Assembly: GCA_009731375.1 (NCBI GenBank)
Contig: BJOX01000107.1
Coordinates: forward strand, 961,148-1,008,247
Source: Paulinella micropora
Lineage: Eukaryota > Cercozoa > Imbricatea > Euglyphida
Direction: 5' to 3'
DNA: 47,100 bases
The notes beneath the pieces are model-generated. The model had not been told where the DNA came from. It saw only the letters and a list, made by a program, of their open reading frames with translations, and made no database searches. Below are positions 1 through 8,800 of this stretch, piece after piece; positions within the stretch are counted from its first letter, which is position 1; each line of letters starts with the position of its first letter. Position numbers and translations under genes: made by a program.

Positions 1-49
<49 letters not shown>

Positions 50-50
50 T

Positions 51-106
<56 letters not shown>

Positions 107-113
107 GAGAGAG

Positions 114-156
<43 letters not shown>
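1..156. repeat. (AG)n microsatellite
   Basis: The window opens with about 155 bases of nearly pure AG dinucleotide repeat with a few interruptions (GATA, GGG, AAAG). It is ordinary low-complexity host DNA and matches the (GA)n tracts inside introns at 40636-40695 and 41066-41258. Confidence 0.97.
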
Positions 157-158
<2 letters not shown>

Positions 159-854
159 TTGCGTACCATCGACCAAGTCAGCCATGTCGAACGGTTTTAT
201 ATCTGGTTTTTCTTGAACACAAAACAAAACCAAGGGAATAGTCTCATTTTGTAACACTCGAAATATCTTCATTCAAATTTTTCGTGGTTGTTTTAACGAC
301 GCGAATCCTACTCTCAAGAAACATTGAGAGTAGTATAGGGTCACTGTTGAGAACGCCCAACAGTAGTAAACTGAGACTGGAATTATGCAACCAAAGATGT
401 CCATGATAGATCTCATGATGAAACCACTCAGTAACTCGAATTGCTTGTATGAGATGACAAGAAGGCAAACAACTTCTTGTGTGCTATTATGAGCGGAACA
501 TGATTGCTTGGTGACGCCACTGTATGGATAGAGTGTAAATGTTCGACTTTCTGATTGTGGGAGAAGAGCCTCATAGTGCCAAATGGAACGCTTTAGTATA
601 TTTGGTTATTAGACGGTTGGTTATCTTCCCGGTGGCACTGCTGGTTTGCGTCCACGTTCGGCGTTCAGCGTGGACCCAAAAAACCGGTTCGGGCCGCTTG
701 GCATTTAGTTCGTGCCGATCATAACGTAAACCAAAAAATATTTCCCACCCTGCGGGCCGTCATACAGCTAGTACTAGTAGTAGTACTAGTACTAGTAGTA
801 CAGTACAGTAATGCTAGTAATGTGCAGGGAAAAGTTAAACGTTAACGTTACAGT
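157..854. other. Left host flank, no gene seen
   Basis: About 700 bases of mixed-composition sequence between the AG tract and the provirus. The open frames are short, with no recognisable domain or splice pattern. A CTAGTACT-rich stretch occurs at about 768-812, and similar CTAG/GTACT words recur just after the right end of the provirus at 31850-31920. This suggests both flanks derive from one CTAGTA-rich host locus split by the insertion. Confidence 0.6.
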
Positions 855-864
855 GGGGGGGGGG
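855..864. repeat. G tract at left provirus junction (candidate target-site duplication)
   Basis: Ten G residues precede the first base of the left TIR. Twelve G residues in the same orientation follow the right TIR at 31829-31840. Polintons make 5-6 bp target duplications, so GGGGGG on both sides fits. Because the target is a homopolymer, the exact duplication length cannot be read. Confidence 0.75.
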
Positions 865-1129
865 AGTAGTATAATATACTTTCTATGATGGTCGTTTTTT
901 CGTGCCTTAAAAACAACCTCCTAGAAAGTATTAACGCTTCCAGCGCTATCTCCCACCAAATCAATACGAAGCGTTAAAACAACAAAATAAAAAATCAAAA
1001 TTTCAATCAATACAAGAAAGAAAAATAAAGAAATTTCTCTTACTCTTAATCTCGCTTTTAAATAAAATAAAAATCAAGCAAAAAAATTTTCACTTTACTT
1101 TTACTTTTAAATAAAAGCAAAATCAATAC
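865..1129 (+). repeat. Left terminal inverted repeat of the provirus
   Basis: The 265-bp sequence is the reverse complement of 31559-31828, with a few substitutions and short indels in A/T runs. The outermost roughly 100 bases are close to identical. It starts AGTAGTATAATATACTTTCT, and the 5'-AG start fits Polinton termini. A copy of TTTCTA lies near the tip with a complementary TAGAAAG about 50 bases inward, so each tip can fold back. Protein-primed replication would initiate at these ends, by analogy with Polintons and adenoviruses. Confidence 0.95.
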
Positions 1130-1238
1130 CAACAGAGAAAACACCCCAAGGAGCCCCTAATCTAAAATCTAGATTATAGATTTAGCACTGAGAGAAAAAT
1201 ATATGTATTGTAAAAAGAAAAATTCATCTTTGATATAG

Positions 1239-1406
1239 ATGGAACGCAAACAGAAGAGAGCGGAATATGTAAAGGAAAGAAGAAAACAGAAATATACATG
1301 TGTATGTGGTAAAGTAATAGGTATATATGGAAAATATCAACATGAAAAACCATACTTTCATAGAGACTACTTCGCAGAGAAAGAAGATGTTATGATAGGA
1401 GGATGA
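1239..1406 (+). CDS. Small protein with C-x-C-G / H zinc-finger-like motif
   Basis: A 55-residue ORF. It starts at an ATG directly preceded by GATATAG, the TATA-like word seen before many starts of this provirus. The N-terminus is very basic (KQKRAEYVKERRKQK). It is followed by CVCG and two histidines spaced like the C-terminal tail of the GIY-YIG protein encoded at 16717-17226 (CPCG followed by histidines). Such short zinc-finger-like cassettes are known as tails of viral GIY-YIG enzymes, so this may be a free-standing relative or a remnant. No function can be assigned. The next gene begins 103 nt downstream on the same strand. Confidence 0.55.
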   Translation: MERKQKRAEYVKERRKQKYTCVCGKVIGIYGKYQHEKPYFHRDYFAEKEDVMIGG

Positions 1407-1463
1407 CATAAAGTTATTTGTATAATTCGTAGAAATAACGACATGGAAAGATACTATAAAAAT

Positions 1464-1509
1464 AAAATGTAAAATCATTTAAAGAAATAAATATTATTAC
1501 TTATATAGC
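1464..1509 (+). promoter_or_regulatory. Upstream motif copy A of a duplicated ~48-bp leader
   Basis: This AT-rich block reads AAAATGTAAAATCATTTAAA, then GAAATAAATATTATTACTTA, and ends in TATAGC directly before the ATG at 1510. The block at 1787-1836 before the next small gene matches it with only a few differences. The pairing of position, orientation and distance to ATG suggests a shared promoter/5' leader, possibly from tandem gene duplication. Confidence 0.55.
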
Positions 1510-1701
1510 ATGTCTTCTATAATGATACAAGCGGACAATGAATCGAAAGAACTATACAACTTACATTTTCCAGAAACATTAGCGGGCGATAGAAGGATTA
1601 AGAAATACACAAGAAGAGAAACGCTTCAACGATATAATAAGGCTTTTAAGTTTTGGAACGAACAGAGAAACAAAGCACTACTAGCGGATTCAACATTGTA
1701 A
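1510..1701 (+). CDS. Unknown small provirus protein (63 aa)
   Basis: An ORF of 63 codons beginning directly after a TATATAGC box. The product is polar, with basic and aromatic residues in the second half (IKKYTRRETLQRYNKAFKFW); no catalytic motif or membrane segment is visible. Its leader is nearly the same as that of the following gene at 1837, and this is the best reason to regard it as expressed. I do not recognise a family. It could be a DNA-binding or accessory protein, but that is speculation. Confidence 0.5.
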   Translation: MSSIMIQADNESKELYNLHFPETLAGDRRIKKYTRRETLQRYNKAFKFWNEQRNKALLADSTL

Positions 1702-1786
1702 AATATTCACAAATTTGAAATATGTGGAGAAGTAATAAGACAACTTAAATTAATGTTGATGATTGTATTAAATAATAATTTAATTT

Positions 1787-1836
1787 AAAATGTAAAACCA
1801 TTTAAAGAAACAAATTATATTACTTATAATATAGAT
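1787..1836 (+). promoter_or_regulatory. Upstream motif copy B of a duplicated ~48-bp leader
   Basis: Second copy of the block at 1464-1509. The shared words include AAAATGTAAAA, CATTTAAAGAAA and ATTACTTATA, and it ends in AATATAG just before the ATG at 1837. See the finding on duplicated leaders. Confidence 0.55.
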
Positions 1837-1992
1837 ATGGGGAGACACAAGAAATATCTCACACCTGAGGACAAACGAAAAGCTAACTCCGAAAAGACTC
1901 TTGCATATTACAAAAGAAATAAGGATGACATTAATCAAAAGAGGAAGGAGCAATTAAAAGAACGAAACAGAAAACTTAAAGAATATGAATAA
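1837..1992 (+). CDS. Small basic lysine-rich protein (51 aa)
   Basis: A 51-residue ORF starting after the duplicated leader. The product is highly charged, with the pattern KRKANSEKTLAYYKRNKD followed by QKRKEQLKERNRK and probably one long helix. Similar basic, Y- and N-containing helical stretches occur after the nuclease domain in viral GIY-YIG proteins, including the one at 16717-17226 (KKEYNRQYKEIHKERLRAHN), so it may be a detached or mini version of that linker. Function unknown. Confidence 0.5.
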   Translation: MGRHKKYLTPEDKRKANSEKTLAYYKRNKDDINQKRKEQLKERNRKLKEYE

Positions 1993-2167
1993 ATGAAAGC
2001 GATAGGAGTATTAAAAAAAACAAAAAAAAACAAAATGATTTTTTTCCTGAGTTAAATTCATGTTAATTCGACTTATGAATGAATTTCATGTTAAAGGTAA
2101 GACAATCTTGTATATATAAAAGGTAAAATAATTTAATTTATTTTCATTATTTTTATATCCTCACTAA

Positions 2168-2404
2168 TGTATGCATCACCCCCCTGATAGCCGGTAAAAA
2201 ATACCTTTTCCTGGTGACAGGTGCACCAGCTTGTTTTTCAGTATTATTTGTCCGGATTGGACCTGATGCCATTTTATTCCTGGTCTGTTGCCGTTTTCCT
2301 TTTTGGCTTCACTGAGCTAATACAACGAGACATCATTCTCATTCTTGAGGACTGTGTTTGGTTGTATTACCGACTTTTTACGAGCTATCGTTGGGGGCAT
2401 TACA
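2168..2404 (+). repeat. 5' LTR
   Basis: 237 bp, TGTA...TACA ends, matching 12546-12782 at all but two positions. The direct target duplication CTAA stands immediately before it at 2164-2167. Confidence 0.95.
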
Positions 2405-2406
2405 TT

Positions 2407-2422
2407 TGGAGTCCACATCACT
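2407..2422 (+). promoter_or_regulatory. Candidate tRNA primer-binding site
   Basis: TGGAGTCCACATCACT begins two bases after the 5' LTR. A TGG start, complementary to a tRNA CCA tail, at this spacing is the usual arrangement. I cannot assign the tRNA isotype by eye. Confidence 0.65.
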
Positions 2423-3190
2423 AGGGTGATTTCTTTCTGCTTTGCCACACAGGCAACAGAGTGAATTTTCACTGACCTGTCTCACACGGGGACGTCAGAC
2501 GAAAACAAATACTCCAACACAGCTCCCTCATAACTCTTTCACAAAACAAATAATTTGATTGGTCTCAAGCAGGTGTCTCGTACCCTCTAGCCCAATCAGT
2601 ATCTGTGTGCTCACAAGGAGACATCAGATACAAACTCTCTGTCGTTCTTGCTGTTCTCACACAGAGACCAAGAAGAAGGAGGTGGACAGAAGAGTGAAGG
2701 AACACACACAAAACACAAACAAGCATAGGGACAGGAGCACAACACTCTACCCTTCTAGTTTGTGCATTTATCTGCATTATCTCACACATACGTCAGAGTA
2801 TTTTTGCAAATCTCTGATCGTTTTCTAAAGGTAGGTCTGAGAACCTATCCGACCGACTGTCGACTTCTCAAGGAGAGCTTTTCTAGCTTCTCTATTACTA
2901 TCTGTGTGTAGGTCCAAGTGCCTCATACTAGATACAATATAGAAAAGAAGGAGGAGAAAGTAATCTGAGTAAGGAGAACAAGAAATCGGAGAAAGTCTCA
3001 AAGACTATTTTTCTCAAACAAAAACAAACATACAAACAGTGTTTCATAGAGGACAGGGAATCTTATCCTACCCTCTCTATTAGTTTCTCTCTTCACTAGT
3101 CAATCGACTGAAGGAGGAACAGAACACAAACGAACAAAAACCAAACATAGGAGCTGACACTGTCCTCCTGTTGATCACTACTACGACATC
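2423..3190 (+). other. Retrotransposon 5' leader, no supported gene
   Basis: About 770 bases between the primer-binding site and the gag ATG. The overlapping open frames on both strands (for example 2559-2828 plus and 2565-2789 minus) have no domain and are probably chance. It presumably holds the transcript leader and packaging signals. Confidence 0.6.
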
Positions 3191-5887
3191 ATGTCGACAG
3201 AGACCGCCGAAGTGAGTGAATTCTCGGAGGCAGATCAAAGAAGAGAAGAAGAAGAAGCAGGAGGAGGAGGAGGAAGAGGATTGAATGAAGGAGGAGGAGG
3301 AGGATTGAATGAAGGAGGAGGAGGAGATGAAGGAGTAGGAGGAGGAGTAGAAGAGGGCTGGGATGATGAAGGAAGATATGGAGGAGACGAAGATGAAGGA
3401 GGATTTGAACAAGAAGAGACGGGAGGAGGAGGAGCATATGGTAATCCCTTACCACCTGCCTACACGGGAGGAGGAGGACGAAAAATGATCGACTTGATTC
3501 ATAGTGATGGAGAGGAGATCACAGTGGAGGAACAACAGTGGGTGCAAGACCACTATGACCTCACTAAAAAAGAGTTTGATAACAAGATGGGGGTAGAGAA
3601 GGATACCTATGTGTGGATCCCTCAGGATCAAAGAAGAGAGAAAAGTCGTGCTAAAAAGGATGTCTATATCCTATTATCAAACACAGCACAGCTCCTCGGC
3701 AAACTGGTCTCTGATCCAGAAGAGAGAAAGAAGATACAGCATATCAAGTTTGGGGACACACACACCCACCTTGAATTACTCGATGCTATCTTTGGGGTGT
3801 ACACTCAAACCCTGATTTGGGAACGTACATACGGCCCACGATGTGAGGGTTACCTCCAGTACACAAACCCAAGAGCAACGGCCAGATTCCTCGCGACTGG
3901 TCAGGAGGCAGTCGATGTAACAAAAATGAAGACCAATCTGGGTTCGAAAAACTCGAGTGGCATATTTCATTTTTTTACAATGGAAATAAAGGCCTTGGAG
4001 GAGGGGAAGGCAGAGATGGAAAAAAGCATTAAGGCAGCAGGAGAAACTCATCCTGTGATTGATGAGTTAGAGAAGACCGACAGAGTTCTGACCAAGATCA
4101 GACTGTTGATGGGTGCGTTACTGCACAAGGAGGCATGGAAGAGATGGATTCCTACCAAGGATCACTCTGTCCTTAAATCACTTAGTAACGCACCACCGGT
4201 CGCCAACAAAGCAGGTGTTGACCAATATGTGGAGAAATATAATTTTCTCAGATCTGCTTCTGAATTGGTGGCCTTTATCACTCATGCTCAAAAGCTGGTG
4301 ATATCTGAGAAGAAGAAGGCGAAAGAGAATGAGGAGTTCGAGAAGACGATGAGACTGGAAAGAATGAAAGCAAAAGTGAGTGGTGCAAAGACACACCCTC
4401 CGACATATTTGACCCCACCAGCTCCTGCCCCACCAGCCCCTGCACCCTCGGGCTCAACTACGGTGGTGGTCACAAACACGGAGAAGAAGGACAGACAGAA
4501 CATCATAAATGCCTTCAAGGGGAAGAAAGGAGGAGTGGCAAGTCTCATGCTATATGCCAAGACGAGCTCAGACAAAGACTCTGATGCTTCGCTTTTGAGC
4601 AAGCTCAAAGAGATCAATGCCTGCATGAAGGCTTTTCCTTGCGACGAAACGCAGGAATACGAGGCCCTTGTTACTGTTTTTGACCAATCTCTAGTCTCGG
4701 AGGGATTTGATCTGACACAGTACAAGTTTTTGAGAAAGAAGGAGGAGATTAAGAGAAACAATGCAACAGGCCTAGACGCTCAGTGTGAACTGGCGGTGGC
4801 CACACTCATTTCATATTTTCAATCTCATGGATACCAGCATCTCTGCACTGGTACTCTCATAGGATTTGAAATCTTTGAGACAGTGGCGATGAGTTTGAGG
4901 AGTGCTGTTGGCTTGGCGGCGACCCTTACGGAGGTAGTTTCCTCCTATGGGCTATTCTATGGCCGCAAGTCGATCATCCTCTATTTCTTTTCGGCGTTAC
5001 ACACAGTTAACCCGAGTAAGCTTACTCAGCTCATACAACAATGCTCGACGTTTAGCTCAGTGAAGTCCAAGAACTTCCTCGAGACACACGTGTTCGAAAA
5101 TACGGTTCAAAGCGTTGCTCCGTCAGCACTGTTTCAAGAAGTGATGAGTGCATGCTCAAACATGGACTCGCTCACGGAGGCACATACGGCACAGGCAGGC
5201 GGTGTACCTGTTGGCGCACAAGCCACGTACACAAACAGAGTTGCCGGTTGGAAGAGACAGAGAGAGCCAGACCTGAAGACCGCATGTTGGAGGTGGTTCG
5301 CGGGCTTGCAGTGTAAGGCACAGATGGAGAACAGAGACTGCTCTTTCAATCATGATAGGCAGAACCCAACAGCAAGGGCAAATTTTCTGAGCAGGACGGA
5401 AGGCAAGGAACCGGGCCTTTTCAATATGCTTCAGATTGCCGCTGTGAACGAAGGTTGGTATGCCAATATGTGTGATGATGAGGAGTTACGAGAGGCAATC
5501 ATTACCTACATGAAGAGGATGAAGGAGAAGAAGGAGGAAAGGGAGAGACAAAAGAACTTAAAGGCCTCTCAAAGAGGACGAGAAGGAGGAGCAGGAGCAG
5601 GAGGAGGAGGAGGAGGAGGAGGAGGAGGACGAGGACGAGGAACATGGAGAGGAGCCTCGAGGTGGCAGGGAACCCCTCAGAGAGGAAGAGGAGGAGGTCG
5701 GGGATATACCCCTTATGGAGGGAGAGCTGTTCGAGCTCCAGCCCCCCCACCCAGAGGAGGAGGAGGCTCGTGGGCAAGCTCCAACCCAAATTTCGGTCGA
5801 GCTCAGGCCTACAACACTGCCTCGGAGACCGATACGTCATCCTACCCGGACACTACTCAAGGTAATCGTTTCGAGGTGGTGGAATGA
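3191..5887 (+). CDS. gag: Gag polyprotein with a CCCH-type zinc finger and RGG-rich tail
   Basis: 898 residues, ending in TGA. The N-terminal ~90 residues are Gly/Glu-rich low complexity, followed by a long helical, polar region with no recognisable motif but the size of a capsid-type domain. At about residues 698-720 there is a C-x8-C-x8-C-x3-H zinc finger (CWRWFAGLQC...CSFNH), the CCCH spacing rather than the CCHC knuckle usual in gag. The last ~110 residues are a G/R-rich tract with RGRG, RGGG and GRGRG repeats, fitting RNA binding. Gag would assemble the particle and bind the genomic RNA. The start is the first ATG after the leader, in ACATCATGTCG. Pol follows in the same frame after the single stop codon. 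Confidence 0.85.
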   Translation: MSTETAEVSEFSEADQRREEEEAGGGGGRGLNEGGGGGLNEGGGGDEGVGGGVEEGWDDEGRYGGDEDEGGFEQEETGGGGAYGNPLPPAYTGGGGRKMIDLIHSDGEEITVEEQQWVQDHYDLTKKEFDNKMGVEKDTYVWIPQDQRREKSRAKKDVYILLSNTAQLLGKLVSDPEERKKIQHIKFGDTHTHLELLDAIFGVYTQTLIWERTYGPRCEGYLQYTNPRATARFLATGQEAVDVTKMKTNLGSKNSSGIFHFFTMEIKALEEGKAEMEKSIKAAGETHPVIDELEKTDRVLTKIRLLMGALLHKEAWKRWIPTKDHSVLKSLSNAPPVANKAGVDQYVEKYNFLRSASELVAFITHAQKLVISEKKKAKENEEFEKTMRLERMKAKVSGAKTHPPTYLTPPAPAPPAPAPSGSTTVVVTNTEKKDRQNIINAFKGKKGGVASLMLYAKTSSDKDSDASLLSKLKEINACMKAFPCDETQEYEALVTVFDQSLVSEGFDLTQYKFLRKKEEIKRNNATGLDAQCELAVATLISYFQSHGYQHLCTGTLIGFEIFETVAMSLRSAVGLAATLTEVVSSYGLFYGRKSIILYFFSALHTVNPSKLTQLIQQCSTFSSVKSKNFLETHVFENTVQSVAPSALFQEVMSACSNMDSLTEAHTAQAGGVPVGAQATYTNRVAGWKRQREPDLKTACWRWFAGLQCKAQMENRDCSFNHDRQNPTARANFLSRTEGKEPGLFNMLQIAAVNEGWYANMCDDEELREAIITYMKRMKEKKEERERQKNLKASQRGREGGAGAGGGGGGGGGGRGRGTWRGASRWQGTPQRGRGGGRGYTPYGGRAVRAPAPPPRGGGGSWASSNPNFGRAQAYNTASETDTSSYPDTTQGNRFEVVE
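5885..5887 (+). promoter_or_regulatory. In-frame UGA between gag and pol (candidate readthrough stop)
   Basis: Gag and pol share the same reading frame. Only TGA, followed by CTG GAG GGG, separates them, and the frame stays open from 5888 to 11701. No ATG occurs in pol frame until about 6068. Termination suppression is a known way to make Gag-Pol (gammaretroviruses use UAG). A point mutation in a once-fused ORF would look the same. Confidence 0.65.
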
Positions 5888-8800
5888 CTGGAGGGGGAAG
5901 AAGAGAGGAAGGAGAAGACTGTGAAGTTTAACCCTAAAGTCACAGTGCTTTCTAATGCTGTTGTGCAGACTGGGCCAACGCTTCCTCTATGTGAAAACAA
6001 AGATGTGGGTACACAGAGACTGCAGCCCCAAGGTAGTCTCATACCCGTTCATACAGCACGGTTACCAATGATAACTGATGCAAATAGGAAGGCGAGACTT
6101 GCGATGGAGGCGAGGAGGCCAATGGCAGACGTATCGCCTCGGCCAAGCAAACAACCACGAACAGACTCAATGTCTACGGTCGCGGCGGGTGGCGAGCAAA
6201 AAGACAATGTGTGTACTCAAGTACCACAAGACAATGTCGCTCAAATAGTAAACGCACCAGTACCGCAGAATAATAAAAATGTTAATGAGGTGAAGCAGGA
6301 GGAGAAGAAGGAGGAGTTGAAAAACTTAGAGACAAGACTCCAAAATTTGGAACGTAAAGTTCTTGTTCTCGCAGCCAATATACACAGGCCCGATGCTCTG
6401 TGTTATACGGAACTTTATTGTGAAACATTGAAGACAATATTAAAAGTTGGTAATGATACGATGGCGAATATTAATATTGTCGGCAGGAAGTTTTTTAATC
6501 GATACCGGGACTGGGTGGACGGAAATATGAAAAAGTCAACGGGCACTCTCAAAGGAGTGAGCAGCCGGACGGATATCACGGGAATCATCACACTGACCTT
6601 TAAATTGAAATCCGCACGAGTATACCGTATGGACCTCTATGTCGTCCCCGGTTACCACGGGTCAATATTACTATCGTATGACCAATTGGCTACGATGGGG
6701 GCTGTGATTGATTGCGCCGCACGGCGAGTGATATATGGAGTAAAAAGAGGAGAAGAGAACGATATTGATCCCTTCAACGCTACTGACTCTTATGAGGCTT
6801 ATGAGCTGAGTCTAGCGACGGATCACAAAAAGATGGCCATCGCACATGAGGCACTTGAGGTGTACGTTCACCCCCATGTCGTAAGACCGGATGAACTGTC
6901 CTGGACCGACAATTGGGAATCCCAAGTGTGCACTGTCACAGTTCCGACATGCCATTGGGACAAAAAGTCTATTGATGACTTAATCGAGAAGCGAAAGGAG
7001 GAGATTATATGTGTCGCACAAAGAAGCCCGTCGTTGGCGAGATTCGCGGAAGGAGTAGGAACAGATGTCCATATTACTAACGGATACTGTTTCCATGCGA
7101 AAGTAGGAGAAGAAAAAAGGGAGGCGTTTGTACCAAGGAGAACGGGGCGAATCCCGGATACTCCACCAGAAACTATTAAAAGTTTTATTACTGATTTCTG
7201 GGGTGACGAGCCCACGTGGCCGCGTTCACTGTCTGAAGTGAAGAAATGCTTACGGACTTTATTCGAAAATAATAAGCCGTATACTATTATCCTGCCATAT
7301 AATGAGAAGGCGATATGGGCGCAGGAAATAAGGGACCGGCTTATTGATCATCCTATACCGGTACCCTCTCGCAAGCAACAGCTAGTGGTGGCTTGTCGTA
7401 TGGGAACTCGTGAGCAGAGCAGTGCATACAAGCGGAAGCTCAGAGACCTCGACAAGTTGAAATTGATACCGCAAGCATTCACATGCTTTGATGGTTTTTA
7501 CACCCGTAAAGCTCCTTTGCAATACGCGAGACTCATTGACATGCTGGTGGAGCTCGGTAAAGATGATGAGCCGGACACGGTCACGTATGAAAAGACGGGC
7601 CTAGATGATGTCTCGGAAGAGGACTTAGGCTTGGAGGAGGACAGAGAACCCCTCAAGCAACATAAGCAGATGTCTGATGAAGATTTTCAAGAGGCGGCGC
7701 GGAAAATATTGGAAGAAGGAGTAGGCACGGAGAAGGAGAAGGAGCTTTTAAAAGCCAAATTAGAGGCGAACAAGGAAATTTTTGACCCTCCACATGCAGG
7801 TGGTGTCAAGCCTGAAGATTTCACTGCGGTTATTTACAAAATACCGGGTGCGGAGCCGTCACCGGCACCACGAAGGGCGAATTTGAGTATACATGAGGCG
7901 AAGATAGCGGAGGAGCTAGCAAGACAGCTGCTCAATGAGGACTTTATTGAGAGATCAACATCTCCAATAGTCTCACAACCGAGAATAGTGCCGAAGCCAG
8001 GAGGAGAATGGCGCCTGACAGTTAACTATGCTCGTGTTAACAAGGTGCTGGAGGAAGAGAGAAATCCTCTCCCGACATTAGAAGAAGGAAGGAGAGTACT
8101 GCGGAATGCAAAATTCTATTCGGTCATTGACCTTAAGAATGGCTTCTGGCAGATACCACTGGAGGAAAAGTCCAGATGGCTGACGGCGTTTGTGGTGGGT
8201 ATGGAAATATACCAATGGAAAGTGCTTCCGATGGGCCTCAAGCAAGCCCCAGGACTTTTCCAGAAGGCGATGCAGAAGATGTTGAGCAGTCAGTACGATG
8301 ATTTGTCTGACGGTGGCTTTATGAGAAGGCGGGGACAGAAGGCGGGAGAATATGCATTTTGCTATATCGATGACATTATCGTATACTCTAACACAATGGA
8401 GGAGCATATCGATCATTTGTCCGATATATTCAGGCGCATCGGAGCTTTTGGCCTGAAGTGCAATCTAAAGAAGTGTCAACTTGCCAAGACGAGTGTGACA
8501 TACTTAGGGTACGAGATCTCCCATAATCGAGTCTCGATATCCAAAGAGAAGAGGGAGGAGATTATGAATCGACCGATACCGAAGAACCGCACTGAATTGC
8601 ACTCATTCCTTGCGATGGCGCAATACTATAGCCAGTTTATACCCGATTGGGGTGCAACACGGGCTAAAGTGGAGAAAATGATAGATTTTGGAGACTTTGA
8701 GAAGTGGGACGAAGAGGCTTTGCAAGCGTTTCATGCGCTCAAAGATCTCATTTACAAAGACCCGAAAGACGGAGGACTGGTGTTAACGATGCCCGACTTT

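Noticed and set aside
2559-2828. ORFs in the retrotransposon leader on both strands
   Set aside because: No domain; they overlap each other and sit between primer-binding site and gag, where none is expected.
3189-3631. Minus-strand ORFs opposite the start of gag
   Set aside because: They are mirror frames of the Gly/Glu-rich gag start and give only Leu/Ser-rich low complexity.
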